Counted from the first letter of the stretch, positions 8,981 through 18,811 are shown. The stretch is DNA of 64,000 nt from an uncultured Roseicyclus sp. (GCA_947491935.1 CANLLF010000002.1:868001-932000), one strand, 5' to 3'. Program-made: numbers and translations. Notes: generated from the letters alone by a model not told the origin.

Positions 8981-9625
8981 ATGGCGATGCTTGATGCCGA
9001 CCTCCGCACTCCGCGCCATCTCATCGCAGCGGCAGTCTTTCTCATTCTGCTCATGTTTGCTCTGGTTCCATTCCTGACACATGCATTGGGGCCGCTACAT
9101 GGCTTTTTGGTTTGTTTCCTTATTTACTGGCTTGGGTTTTGCATTCCCGTCGGCGTGCATTTTGTGACGCGGCAGAAGCGCAAAAAACAGTTCTCATTGG
9201 ATGTGGTAGGCAACACATGGGTGCCAAGCGCAGTCGCCCTACAAGTCACGCTCGTTGCTTTCCCAAGCTTCTTAATGATCAGCGGACAGGTTTCGGCATC
9301 GGTTGTGCTCGCGGCAGCGGCCTTTGGCGTTGTAAACGGTTTTTTGGAGGAGTTTTCCTGGCGAGGAGCGTTTCTTGAACTCGGCCGCAGGGACCTGCGG
9401 TTTCACGGGCTTGGTGTTGGACTCTTCACGCTATGGCACGTTCCCTTGGCGCTCGCGCATGGGATCGTCTACCCCGGCGGCGTGTTCGCCTTGGTTGCAG
9501 GTGCATTGGCCATGGGGGCGTTTTGGGCTTATCTCGCTTTTGGAACTGGTCGCATCGGGTGGGCAACGATCGGACACATATCGTCCAACACAGTTGCTTT
9601 TATTGGCTTTTTTGAATCGAATTAG
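8981..9625 (+). CDS. CPBP-family intramembrane metalloprotease
   Basis: The 214-residue integral membrane protein has about six hydrophobic segments. The family motifs are present: EEFSWRG (EExxxR), FTLWHVPLALAHG (motif 2 histidine) and IGHISSNT (HxxxN). CPBP proteases (Rce1/Abi type) cleave membrane substrates, and bacterial members are linked to bacteriocin self-immunity or regulated proteolysis. No bacteriocin gene is visible next to it. The selected ATG has a weak purine-rich sequence (GAAAGAG) upstream. Confidence 0.8.
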   Translation: MAMLDADLRTPRHLIAAAVFLILLMFALVPFLTHALGPLHGFLVCFLIYWLGFCIPVGVHFVTRQKRKKQFSLDVVGNTWVPSAVALQVTLVAFPSFLMISGQVSASVVLAAAAFGVVNGFLEEFSWRGAFLELGRRDLRFHGLGVGLFTLWHVPLALAHGIVYPGGVFALVAGALAMGAFWAYLAFGTGRIGWATIGHISSNTVAFIGFFESN

Positions 9626-10040
9626 CCCTGGTTGGTTCCCTCTTCCCGCCAGAGGGACAAGCGTAGATTGCACCATTGCAAGTCCGTAGCTTGTGCACGC
9701 ATCTAGACCCTTGTTATTTGGAAAAGGGGCTTGCTATTCCAGCGTTGAGGGATTGAGCCGAAGGTTCTCGTTCCACCAATACCGTCCCTTTATCGCCGAC
9801 AACACAAGGCGCGCACGATCCCAATATCGCCGCCTTAGCAATGCTGTGAGCCGCACTAGGCCGACTTTCTTTACCCGCTGCAGCCTGGGCGTTTTCGCTG
9901 CGTGCGCATGCAACACAAAACCACAATGGCTGGATCGGGCTCTGAACCACCATCGGAGGAAGCGCCATAGTGTATGTTATGCTGCCTCCGTCAACGTCTG
10001 GTTGGCGATTTGGGAGGGCATGCGGATCGGAGGGTCGTTC
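9626..10040. other. Intergenic stretch, no gene supported
   Basis: This is 415 bases between the CPBP protease and the short recombinase. Open frames exist on both strands, but none has a ribosome-binding site, recognisable domain or coding-like composition. The last 60 bases must contain the recombinase promoter, and GGAGG lies six bases before its ATG. I see no clear repeats or transposon ends. Confidence 0.5.
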
Positions 10041-10673
10041 ATGGAAACACCAAACATACCAGCCATTCGAGCAATTCGCCCTTCTTGGAAAAAAGGCCGT
10101 AGTGTTGGTCAGAAGCGACCACTGAAACCAAAGCATGTCTGGGCGATCCGCGTACGACTAGATTTGGCCGAAAACGTTCGCGACTTGGCACTTTTCAGCA
10201 TGGCGATCGACAGTAGGCTTCGAAAATGTGATCCGTTTAAAATGAAAGTGGTCGATGTCATGGCTTTGGGCCAAATCAAAGAGTGCGCTTCCGTTCTGCA
10301 AAGCAAAACCCAGAAACCGGTTCGCTTCGAGATTTCGGATGGCACCAGGGTTTCGGTCGAGAAATGGATGGAAGATGAACTGGTTGCCGGAGCCGAGTAT
10401 CTTTGGCCGGACCAATCTCATGTGCGTCTGCACATCTCAACCCGCCAGTATTCCCGCATTGTCAGGAACTGGTTCAATTCTATCGGATTAGAGGCGAGCG
10501 CATACGGGACGCATTCGATGAGGGGCACGAAGGTAACACAGATCTACAAGAAAACGGGCAACTTGCTCGCGGTTCAGCCGTTGCAGGGACATACAAAGAT
10601 GGACAGCACTATGAGATACTTGGGCGTTGAACTTGAAGATGCCGTCGCGATTGCAGTGGCCATTGAATTCTAG
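10041..10673 (+). CDS. Short tyrosine recombinase/integrase (catalytic domain only)
   Basis: This 210-residue protein is a minimal tyrosine recombinase. Catalytic elements appear in order: Arg in the MAIDSRLRKCD segment, H-S-M-R (HxxR box) at about 172-175, G-H in QGHTKMDST, and Tyr in MRYLGVELED. There is no N-terminal core-binding (SAM-like) domain. I recall near-identical short recombinases on many alphaproteobacterial plasmids and islands. Relative to that remembered pattern there are a few substitutions near the active site (HSMRGT, VQPLQGH), which may indicate early decay. It sits directly upstream of the NTPase gene and may have helped to bring it here. Confidence 0.8.
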   Translation: METPNIPAIRAIRPSWKKGRSVGQKRPLKPKHVWAIRVRLDLAENVRDLALFSMAIDSRLRKCDPFKMKVVDVMALGQIKECASVLQSKTQKPVRFEISDGTRVSVEKWMEDELVAGAEYLWPDQSHVRLHISTRQYSRIVRNWFNSIGLEASAYGTHSMRGTKVTQIYKKTGNLLAVQPLQGHTKMDSTMRYLGVELEDAVAIAVAIEF

Positions 10674-10676
10674 TGT

Positions 10677-10704
10677 TTTGGGCCTTCTTCACGCACGGCC
10701 CAAA
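10677..10704. terminator. Hairpin after short recombinase gene
   Basis: The 8-bp perfect stem TTTGGGCC/GGCCCAAA with a 12-base loop starts three bases after the recombinase stop codon. No long T-run follows, so termination would be weak or factor-assisted. Transcript insulation is the likely role. Confidence 0.45.
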
Positions 10705-10871
10705 CCTGCCGTTCAACCTTAGGCTCCTAAATGGCAGCTTCTTAAGCCAGCGGAACACCAAATCCACTTAGCTCGGGGTGGCTAAGACAATGTGAGCAAG
10801 CCAAGCAGTTTGCTCTGCCGGAGGTTTGGGTCACTGTTTTCGCCCCGCATCGGTTGTGCTAGTTTGAATGC

Positions 10872-13800
10872 ATGAATAGACAATTTATTGGTCTAGCAAG
10901 CTGGATTGCTAGGAAACTTTACGCATTTTCCGCCTTCTTTGAAAAACTGGCTCGTTGCAGTGAGACGCAGTCGAAGTTCGTGAACCTCGCGCCTACAGCA
11001 GGGGCCGACAAAGCTGGTGTATACGCTCAAGCAATAAATTTTGCCATCAATGAAGATAGGGTGAAAAACATTGCGCTCACTGGTCCATACGGCTCAGGTA
11101 AGAGTAGCATCATACAATCTTTCCTGAACAAGCATCGACCTAGCGCTTTGCATATTTCGCTCGCTGCCTTCATTCCAGACGAAGAAGTGAATGGCAGAGA
11201 TGTGACCCGCCAAGAGATTGAAAGAAGCATCTTACAGCAAATGCTCTATGGTGCTGACGCGAACCGACTACCTTTGTCTCGGTTCAAGCGCATCCAGTCC
11301 CCTGGGATCTGGTCTGTCTTTACCTCCTTGTACTTAGTGCTTGGCATCGCGTCGCTGTGGTATGTTTTTCATCACCGTGAAGACGTTCTTAGTGGCACTT
11401 TCTTTGAACCGTTCGCGCTCACCAATGCAGTCAACTTGGGCATTTTTGCTGGTGCCTCAGTCTTTCTTTGGTCGGCCTTTCATCATTTCTATGTCGCCAG
11501 CTTTGGCATATCGCTTAAGAGCGTCTCCTTGAGGGATATTGAGATAAGGCCTGCGGCTGATGATCAAGAGTCGATCCTAAACCGTCATTTGGACGAGATA
11601 ATATACTTTTTTCAGTCTACGGACTACGATCTGGTGATTATTGAGGACTTGGACCGCTTTAACGACGCGGAAATATTCACTACGTTGCGCGAAATTAACG
11701 GTTTGGTGAACGAAAACGCAGGCGTTAGACGGACTGTAAGGTTTCTCTATGCGTTGCGTGATGACATGTTTGCAAACACCGATCGGACGAAATTCTTTGA
11801 GTTTATCATTCCCGTCATCCCGATAATTAACTCTTCAAACTCTATCGATATGGTCTTGGAACAAGGGAAACGGCTTGAACTAGATCGACGCCTAGAACGT
11901 CAATTCCTAAGGGAGGTGTCTAGGTATCTTAACGACCTTCGGCTGATTCAAAATATCTTCAATGAGTATGCTATATATGTCTCAAACCTGGAAACAGACG
12001 AAGAAAATCTGCTTAACGCGAACAAACTTCTAGCTGTTTTGATCTATAAGAATGTTCACCCGAGGGACTTTGAGAAGTTGCATCGTGATGACGGCAACTT
12101 CGCACAAATCCTCAATCATAGAGAAGCACTCATAAGATCCGGGGAGTCGGCTTACAGAGGTGAGATTGCTAAGCTAGAAGAAGACGTTAGGGTAGCAGAT
12201 CTTCAAATACCGTCCGATCTCAAAGAGCTTGGCCAGATTTATACAATGGCTCTGATCGAACAGCTTCCCGAAGGCATCACTGGCATCAGAGTCGACGGAC
12301 AAACTTTGGTCCCGCTTGCAGGACTTCCCGCGCACGATGCGCTCGATCAGTTGGTCGAGGCAACGCAAGTAAGCTTTCGCAATCAACGCAATCAAAACAT
12401 GCAGGTCAACATTTCCAAAACTCAAGACCGCGTTGATCCTGAGAAGTCCTTTCAGCAACGCAAAGCGGAGATTGCGAACAAGGCAACAGAAGCAAGGAAC
12501 GAAAAACTTCACGAAATCACTGAGCTCAAGTCAAAAATCGCAAAACTTCGCACAGCCAAACTCAACCAACTTTTGCGATTGAATTCCGAAGGAGCAGGGC
12601 AGCTCTTTGATGGGTTTAAAGAAAACGTCGAATTGGTAAGGTTTCTAGTTCTAGAAGGCCATCTTGATGACACTTACTATCAGTACACGTCGCTTTTTCA
12701 CTCGGGCCGCCTTTCGCCTAACGACAATAGGTACCTGATACAGATACGCGCATTTGTAACTCCAGAGCCGGATTTTCCAATCGACAACCCAGGAGAAGTG
12801 ATCGCAGCGATGCGAGACGAAGATTTCGGGCAGAGCTATGTGCTAAACGCCAAACTGGTCGATAAACTGATTAGTGATCCAGATCGCTATGCAGAACAAA
12901 TACACAAGCTTGTTGGATTGATTTCAGCTGAATTTGAAGACTGTGAGAACTTCTTTGATGTCTATTACTCTGGCGGCAGCCATGTACCAGAGTTGCTCAA
13001 CACGCTCGCGACCACTTGGAAAGGATTCGTGCCATCTGTTTTGGACAGCACCAAAAACACCATTCATGTTGCGCAACTAGTCGCCCAACTACCTCAAGGA
13101 GCTCTTGGGAGCCTCGCTACGGAGTTTCCGATACTATCTGAATTCGTTGCGGAGAATCTCCCAGCGGTTTTGACATATTTCCCAGAATTAGAAACACAGC
13201 GCCTTGAGGTTATCAAGATTGAAGTCAAGGAGCTTGTTGCCATCGAGGAGCACTCGGGAGTACTACGCGAAATGTGGGAGAAAGGACTATTCGAACTCAC
13301 CATTGCGAACATCGAATATGCATTCGCCTCTATCTTGAAGGAAGCCGACCTTCGGCCCCTGCTCACCCGAAACTTTACTACTATACGCTCTTTGACGGAT
13401 AAGATTCTACTAAATCGGGTCGAAAGAGACTTCGGGCAATACTTAAATGATATTCTTCTTGAGTTGCCGGAAAACTCTATGGAAGACGAACCTACCATTC
13501 TCGACGTCGTGCGAAGGGATAGCGTACCCCAAAGTACTCTTCGCAAATTTCTAGCAATGCAAGAAACCCGTCTGACGAGCTTAGAGCACGTGCCTCAGCA
13601 GTTGTATACAACTCTATTCCAAGAGAACGTTATCGAGCCTTCGTGGGAAAGCTGCCTCAGATTCATCGACTCTGATGGGTTTGAGCCGAACGTTCTGCTC
13701 GAATATCTCGACTTGGATACCGTTCGTCCGACTATCTTGGGGCATCCAATACCGGACGATGGGGAAGCAAAAAAACTGCGTCTTCTTCTCGTCAGGGCAA

Positions 13801-14483
13801 ACTCTTTGTCCGATGTTTCGTATTCGGAATATGTTCTTGCGCTTCCAAGGCCGTTTGAATTTGTCCCAGAAGAACTCGATCATTCCAAACTTAAAATCTT
13901 GATTGAGGCGCAAAAACTCGTTTTCACTCCAGAGCTCTTGGGGAACCTTTCGGATTACTACGATCTCCAAGTGCTATTCGTCGCAACAAACATCGAAAAA
14001 TACCTAGCTGCCTCAGACGACTTCTCCCTTGATGACGACTTTCGAGAGCAGCTTCTTGATGCTGCGATCGAGCAAGATGCCAAGTACGAGGTTCTCAAGC
14101 TTATGGACCTTAACGCGCTCGTTGGGCTGCCCGAGCGTTCAGCGCTCGTGGGTTCAATCATTGAGGGTGCAGACACTGATAGTTTCAATCTAAATGGTGT
14201 CGTCGTGCAGACCTTGATTGAGCATTCGAAACCGATATCCACGCGCATCTCGTTGCTCAATAAGTGTCACTCTCACCTTACGGCGGAAGAATTGCGTGCT
14301 GTCTTGGCCAAGCTGCCCAGGCCATATTCTGAAATTAAGACTGGCTACGGGATCCCACGGTTGGAGAACACTGCTGAGAACCGTGAGTTAGTTGAAATGC
14401 TTGATTCACGAGACATCATATCTTCGTGGAGCGAAGGTGGCTTTTTTACTAGCGACCTTAGAGTGAACCTATACCGCAAGTAG
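10872..14483 (+). CDS. YobI/KAP-type membrane P-loop NTPase, candidate defence protein
   Basis: The 1203-residue protein has Walker A GPYGSGKSS at 71-79 and Walker B DLVIIEDLDRF at 253-263. Two hydrophobic helices (about 146-167 and 183-206) are inserted between the two motifs. That topology is the hallmark of KAP P-loop NTPases, whose members include the phage-exclusion protein PifA of plasmid F. The overall N-terminal sequence resembles the YobI-like family. A coiled coil is likely near 520-580, followed by about 600 residues of helical, repeat-like C-terminus without a domain I know. Codon use appears more AT-rich than in neighbours, which supports recent acquisition. Defence function is an inference from family and island context. 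Confidence 0.7.
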   Translation: MNRQFIGLASWIARKLYAFSAFFEKLARCSETQSKFVNLAPTAGADKAGVYAQAINFAINEDRVKNIALTGPYGSGKSSIIQSFLNKHRPSALHISLAAFIPDEEVNGRDVTRQEIERSILQQMLYGADANRLPLSRFKRIQSPGIWSVFTSLYLVLGIASLWYVFHHREDVLSGTFFEPFALTNAVNLGIFAGASVFLWSAFHHFYVASFGISLKSVSLRDIEIRPAADDQESILNRHLDEIIYFFQSTDYDLVIIEDLDRFNDAEIFTTLREINGLVNENAGVRRTVRFLYALRDDMFANTDRTKFFEFIIPVIPIINSSNSIDMVLEQGKRLELDRRLERQFLREVSRYLNDLRLIQNIFNEYAIYVSNLETDEENLLNANKLLAVLIYKNVHPRDFEKLHRDDGNFAQILNHREALIRSGESAYRGEIAKLEEDVRVADLQIPSDLKELGQIYTMALIEQLPEGITGIRVDGQTLVPLAGLPAHDALDQLVEATQVSFRNQRNQNMQVNISKTQDRVDPEKSFQQRKAEIANKATEARNEKLHEITELKSKIAKLRTAKLNQLLRLNSEGAGQLFDGFKENVELVRFLVLEGHLDDTYYQYTSLFHSGRLSPNDNRYLIQIRAFVTPEPDFPIDNPGEVIAAMRDEDFGQSYVLNAKLVDKLISDPDRYAEQIHKLVGLISAEFEDCENFFDVYYSGGSHVPELLNTLATTWKGFVPSVLDSTKNTIHVAQLVAQLPQGALGSLATEFPILSEFVAENLPAVLTYFPELETQRLEVIKIEVKELVAIEEHSGVLREMWEKGLFELTIANIEYAFASILKEADLRPLLTRNFTTIRSLTDKILLNRVERDFGQYLNDILLELPENSMEDEPTILDVVRRDSVPQSTLRKFLAMQETRLTSLEHVPQQLYTTLFQENVIEPSWESCLRFIDSDGFEPNVLLEYLDLDTVRPTILGHPIPDDGEAKKLRLLLVRANSLSDVSYSEYVLALPRPFEFVPEELDHSKLKILIEAQKLVFTPELLGNLSDYYDLQVLFVATNIEKYLAASDDFSLDDDFREQLLDAAIEQDAKYEVLKLMDLNALVGLPERSALVGSIIEGADTDSFNLNGVVVQTLIEHSKPISTRISLLNKCHSHLTAEELRAVLAKLPRPYSEIKTGYGIPRLENTAENRELVEMLDSRDIISSWSEGGFFTSDLRVNLYRK

Positions 14484-14607
14484 CGCGGTCCCACAAAGAA
14501 CGCGATACCGAGAATTGTAGTCTAGAAACTCTGACAACGAACAGTAAGCGGTCGTTCGTGTCACCCGCAGCGAATGTCAGCTTTCCGCCCTCGATTGTCG
14601 CTTATCC

Positions 14608-15042
14608 TCAGAGACCGCCCCCTGTATCAGTCTTAGTCCCTTTCAGGTCGCGGCTCAGTTCCTTTGCCAACGTTGACCCCTTCGCCAACCTCCGTGCCAG
14701 GGTCTCGACAAATCCGGCGTAACGTTCCTTTCCTTGGGCCATTGCAGCCTCTCGGAGGTCGTCCCGGACGGGAGGTATGGCGGACAGCCAAAACCGGATG
14801 AAGAGCGCTAGCGCTTCGCCTGCGATTTCCTGATCGCGCTCGAACCGCTCGATTGCCCTGGTCATTCGGTCAAGACGTCGAACGAGGGCTGCCTCGCGTT
14901 GATCGGCTTCATCGGGCGTCAGGAACGAAGCCAACGCCGCCTCTACAATATGGGTCTTTGGGACGCGCCTGCTGGCTGCTGTGGCCTCAAGCTGGTCGAA
15001 GAGGTCGGGTTCGAAGTAAACGTTGATGCGGATCTTTGCCAT
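14608..15042 (-). CDS. CopG-type ribbon-helix-helix protein of the ICE transfer operon
   Basis: The 144-residue protein starts with a ribbon-helix-helix N-terminus (MAKIRINVYFEPDLFDQLEA). Its C-terminal half is helical (RRLDRMTRAIERFERDQEIA). In this ICE class the gene lies between traG and trbB and probably regulates the transfer operon. Its ATG is only five bases after the TraG stop, so the two are co-transcribed. The gene expected next, trbB, is missing: the following feature is the convergent NTPase gene after a 124-base gap. Confidence 0.8.
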   Translation of the reverse strand: MAKIRINVYFEPDLFDQLEATAASRRVPKTHIVEAALASFLTPDEADQREAALVRRLDRMTRAIERFERDQEIAGEALALFIRFWLSAIPPVRDDLREAAMAQGKERYAGFVETLARRLAKGSTLAKELSRDLKGTKTDTGGGL

Positions 15043-15047
15043 CGGTT

Positions 15048-17045
15048 CTAGTCCGGCATGCCCGCGTCGTCGCTCGGGTCCATCGCGGCCATCCGTGCCA
15101 CGGAGCGTCCACGTTCGAGAACTGTCTGGGCGGAAGCTGTTTTGTCTTGATTGTCATCATCCAAGCCTTTGAATTCCGCCTCGCGCGCACAGCGAACCGG
15201 CGAGTTCTCCTCCTTTTCAGGCAACTCATGTGCCCGATCGATGCCGCCTTCTTCGTCTTCGGCACTTGCTGCATCGGGATCATTCGCAGGGGAGGCTATC
15301 GGTGTTATTCCGCTCCAGTCGTCCATCGGTGATTTGAGTGGGGACTGCACAATGCCGTTCGGCGCTCCAATCACGCGCATTTTGAGTTGGGAATCGGCAT
15401 AGTACTTCACTTTTTGGGCGCGGATCGGCGGGGCGCCGGAGACCAACACAATCTCATCGTCGGATGGGAGTTGCATGATCTCGCCTTGGGTCAACAAAGC
15501 CCGCGCCGTCTCCTGCCGTGACACCATCAGATGCCCGAGCCACGGCGAAAGCCGATGGCCGGCATAGTTCTTCATGGCGCGTAACTCAGTCGTGGTTCCG
15601 AGGGCATCGGATAGACGCTTCGCGGTTCGCTCGTCATTTGTCGCAAAGGCGACGCGGACGTGGCAATTGTCGAGGATGGCGTTGTTTTGTCCGTAAGCCT
15701 TCTCGATCTGATTCAAGGATTGCGCGATCAGAAACGCCTTGAGACCGTAGCCCGCCATGAACGCCAGTTGCGTCTCAAAAAAGTCGAGGCGGCCCAAGGC
15801 CGGGAATTCGTCGAGCATGAACAAGAGCCGGTGTTGTTGCCTGGTTGTTTCGAGTTCTTCTGTCAGTCGGCGGCCGATCTGATTGAGGATCAGTCGAACC
15901 AATGGTTTGGTGCGCGAAATATCGGAGGGTGGCACCACAATGTATAGCGTCACAGGGCGCCCACCGGTGACAAGATCAGCAATCCGCCAATCGCAACGGG
16001 ATGTCACGGTTGCAACCACAGGGTCGCGGTAGAGACCGAGGAAGGACATCGCAGTCGAGAGAACGCCCGAACACTCGTTTGGGGACTTGTTCAAAAGCTC
16101 GCGGGCGGCCTGGGCTACAACTGGATGCGGCTGGTCTCCTAGATGCGGTGTGTAGAGCATTGCGTTGAGCGTCGCTGTAATGCTGCGCTTTGGATCAGAA
16201 AGAAACGTCGCGACGCCGGCCAATGTCTTGTCTTCGCCAGCATAGAGGACATGCAGGATTGCGCCGACCAGTAGGGAATGGCTGGTCTTCTCCCAGTGAC
16301 TGCGCCGCTCCAAGTTCCCATCGGGATCGACGAGAATGTCAGCAATGTTCTGCACATCCCGCACCTCCCGGGCGCCGCGCCGGACCTCGAGTAGGGGATT
16401 GTAGGCGGCGCTCGCCTCTTTTGTCGGATCGAAACGTAGCACGGGTCCGACCCGCGCGCGCCAGCCAGCGGTCAGCTGCCAGTTCTCACCCTTGATGTCA
16501 TGGACGATGGCAGACCCGGGCCACGTTAGCAGGCTTGGGATGACAAGCCCCACGCCCTTGCCGGAACGGGTCGGGGCGAAGCAGAGCACATGCTCGGGAC
16601 CGTCATGGCGGAGATAGCGCCGGTCCAGCCTACCGAGGACGACACCGTACTCGCCGAGCAATCCGGCTGCAGCCGCATCCGAGGCCGTCGCCCATCGAGC
16701 TGAGCCATAGGTGTTGACGTCGCTGGCCTCGCGGGCGCGCAGGACCGACAGGAGGATAGCGACCAGGATCGCAGCGATCCCACCGGCGCCCGCGATCGCC
16801 GCACCCTCGACGAAGATACGTGGCGCGTAGGCATCGTACCAATACCACCAGAGGAAGAAATCCCAAGGTCGGTAGACGGGCCAGCCGAAGAGATTGGTCA
16901 GCGGCGGACCGAGTTCTGCTTGATGTCCGAGACGGAAGGCGACCCATTGCGTCGAAGCCCAGACGAACGCGAGGACAACGAGGCTGACGATCACGAGTTG
17001 GCCCCAAAGGATTGCGGTGGTTGACGAGGTGTCGGTGCGGCGCAT
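15048..17045 (-). CDS. traG: TraG/VirD4-type conjugal coupling protein
   Basis: The 665-residue inner-membrane ATPase has N-terminal transmembrane helices at about 14-37 and 78-103. Walker A is APTRSGKG at 158-165, followed by the VirD4/TraG hallmark GSAIVHDIKGENW. Walker B is LLFMLDEFPALGRL. It should recruit the relaxase-DNA complex to a type IV secretion channel. AAGGAAC precedes the ATG. It lies 17 bases downstream of the relaxase gene and directly upstream of copG. No channel (trb) genes are in the window, so transfer would need a helper system. Confidence 0.93.
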   Translation of the reverse strand: MRRTDTSSTTAILWGQLVIVSLVVLAFVWASTQWVAFRLGHQAELGPPLTNLFGWPVYRPWDFFLWWYWYDAYAPRIFVEGAAIAGAGGIAAILVAILLSVLRAREASDVNTYGSARWATASDAAAAGLLGEYGVVLGRLDRRYLRHDGPEHVLCFAPTRSGKGVGLVIPSLLTWPGSAIVHDIKGENWQLTAGWRARVGPVLRFDPTKEASAAYNPLLEVRRGAREVRDVQNIADILVDPDGNLERRSHWEKTSHSLLVGAILHVLYAGEDKTLAGVATFLSDPKRSITATLNAMLYTPHLGDQPHPVVAQAARELLNKSPNECSGVLSTAMSFLGLYRDPVVATVTSRCDWRIADLVTGGRPVTLYIVVPPSDISRTKPLVRLILNQIGRRLTEELETTRQQHRLLFMLDEFPALGRLDFFETQLAFMAGYGLKAFLIAQSLNQIEKAYGQNNAILDNCHVRVAFATNDERTAKRLSDALGTTTELRAMKNYAGHRLSPWLGHLMVSRQETARALLTQGEIMQLPSDDEIVLVSGAPPIRAQKVKYYADSQLKMRVIGAPNGIVQSPLKSPMDDWSGITPIASPANDPDAASAEDEEGGIDRAHELPEKEENSPVRCAREAEFKGLDDDNQDKTASAQTVLERGRSVARMAAMDPSDDAGMPD

Positions 17046-17062
17046 AGGGGTGTTCCTTTCAA

Positions 17063-18811
17063 TCAGCGGCTGAGGCCGCGACGGCGACCGACGGTCCAGT
17101 CGATGCCGCCACCCGAGCGGACCATCCCGGAGACAGAGCGTCCGAGTTGTCGGTCCAATTGCGGTGTCCAGGGAACAAGCGAGAACCCCAGCCCGTCATC
17201 GATTATGGCGAAGCGGCCTGAAGCGAGACTAAGGCGTTGGCGGTAGGTCCCTTCGACAGCGTCGCCCTCGTGGTGGCGGTAGCGCATCAGGCCCGTCTGT
17301 GTTGCGAGCTTTGCTGCGTGCGCGTCCAGTTCGCGAACCCGCAGCGTGGAGAGGAGATCGCGGGAGAAGACCACCCGTTGGCCCTGCTTTTGCGCCAGCC
17401 CAATATCGACGAGGTGGTCTGCGCGCCGATCAAGAGCCGCCCGCACCTCGGCCCCGAAACCTGATCCACCGAGCGGCACGCGGTCACGAGCCAGCTGCAA
17501 TCGGTCGAGCCAGGTCGCGCCCTCGGCCCCGATCTGAGCGGACAAGTCCAGATCGGACCTGCCAACCAGTGCCAGCCGCGCTCGACCGCCCGCTTTTGGG
17601 GTCCACAGCCGCGTCTCGACGATGCCACCGGGGGCAGTATCGCTGGTCGCCGCGATTTCTGGAAACCGTAGGTGATGAACACGCCCGTCAACCCCGTCGA
17701 TGATTGCATAGGCCGTGCCGCGATGTTCGTCTTGCAGGCCCCGCTCGACGAGCCGCCCGAGAATTGGGCTCGTGGGCGTGCCTTCGATAGCGAATTCGAA
17801 ATCCGCGCGGTCGGGACCATTGGCCAGTGCCCGATGCATCGTCTTGATTATGTCGCCGCGCAGGCCAAGATCGCGAAGTGTATTCTCCACATCCGGTTTC
17901 AACTCCCAGACTGCGGGGAGAACGGGGGTCGCTAATCCCAACCGCTCCAGCTTTTGCACGCGCCCGATCATCAGGCGACGCAGCTCCCGGTCGCGGGGCT
18001 CTGGGGTGCCCCGGCGCAGATCGACAATGCCTGCATGGTCGTCGGCCAAGGCGCGCAGCCCGCGGTCAAGGTCGGTCCAGCGTTCGGTCGTAACTTGGCG
18101 TTCCAGGTCACTGGTGATCTCGCGTACGCTTCGGGGACCGAGTTCGAGTTGCACTAGATCTTCGGCGCGGGCGCGCAGACCGTGAGCGATGTAGTCTCGC
18201 GAGATCACCAGATCTCTACCGTCGTCTGCCTTGCCGCGCACGAGGATGTGGACATGCGGGTTGTCGGTGTTCCAGTGGTCAACTGCCATCCAATCGAGTT
18301 TCGTGCCTAGGTCACGCTCGGCGCGCGCCATCAGGTCGCGGGTGAAGGCGCGCAGGTCTTCGAGATGATGGGCATCCTCGGGCGACACGATAAAGCGGAA
18401 GTGGTGGCGATCTTCCTCCCAAGTCGCCGAGAGTGTACGACCTTCAGGCGTGTCGCAGTCGTGGCCAAAGAGATCGGCGCGTTGCCCGTCTTGGCCGACC
18501 CCGTCGCGCTGCAAATACCCGATGTGTTGGGTGAGCGGAGCCGAGCGGCGGCGCGCCCCACCGTGCCGAACCACGCGGGCATTGACGACGACGCGGCGCG
18601 AGGCACTGGTGAAGTTTGCGGTGGTACGAGCAAAACGTCCTCGCCCTCCCGTGGCGCCGCTTCTATGTGACCGGTTGAAGGTTTGACCTGAGTGCCCTGC
18701 CTTGCGGGCGGCGCGCATGACTTCGCCGACGAAACGGGTCGCCCTGCGAGACGAGGGGTCGCTGTTACGGATGCGGCCAGGGCGCGGTCGGAAGTTGTCG
18801 TCCCGGCTCAT
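17063..18811 (-). CDS. rlxS: Relaxase/mobilisation nuclease (RlxS/VirD2-like, DUF3363)
   Basis: The 582-residue protein nicks the transfer origin and stays bound to the strand during conjugation. The candidate catalytic tyrosine is Tyr99 in QHIGYLQRDG. The metal-binding histidines lie in DHWNTDNPHVHILVRGK (HVH at 186-188), preceded by HHFRFIVSPEDA. The C-terminal half matches the DUF3363 extension of this ICE-type relaxase. The start with AAGGA about ten bases upstream is preferred over a longer in-frame extension. It is similar in arrangement to rlxS of ICEMlSymR7A. The oriT is expected in the gap just upstream. Confidence 0.9.
   Translation of the reverse strand: MSRDDNFRPRPGRIRNSDPSSRRATRFVGEVMRAARKAGHSGQTFNRSHRSGATGGRGRFARTTANFTSASRRVVVNARVVRHGGARRRSAPLTQHIGYLQRDGVGQDGQRADLFGHDCDTPEGRTLSATWEEDRHHFRFIVSPEDAHHLEDLRAFTRDLMARAERDLGTKLDWMAVDHWNTDNPHVHILVRGKADDGRDLVISRDYIAHGLRARAEDLVQLELGPRSVREITSDLERQVTTERWTDLDRGLRALADDHAGIVDLRRGTPEPRDRELRRLMIGRVQKLERLGLATPVLPAVWELKPDVENTLRDLGLRGDIIKTMHRALANGPDRADFEFAIEGTPTSPILGRLVERGLQDEHRGTAYAIIDGVDGRVHHLRFPEIAATSDTAPGGIVETRLWTPKAGGRARLALVGRSDLDLSAQIGAEGATWLDRLQLARDRVPLGGSGFGAEVRAALDRRADHLVDIGLAQKQGQRVVFSRDLLSTLRVRELDAHAAKLATQTGLMRYRHHEGDAVEGTYRQRLSLASGRFAIIDDGLGFSLVPWTPQLDRQLGRSVSGMVRSGGGIDWTVGRRRGLSR

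Noticed and set aside
9714-10136. 140-codon minus-strand frame before the short recombinase
   Set aside because: It overlaps the recombinase start, has no ribosome-binding site and no recognisable motif.
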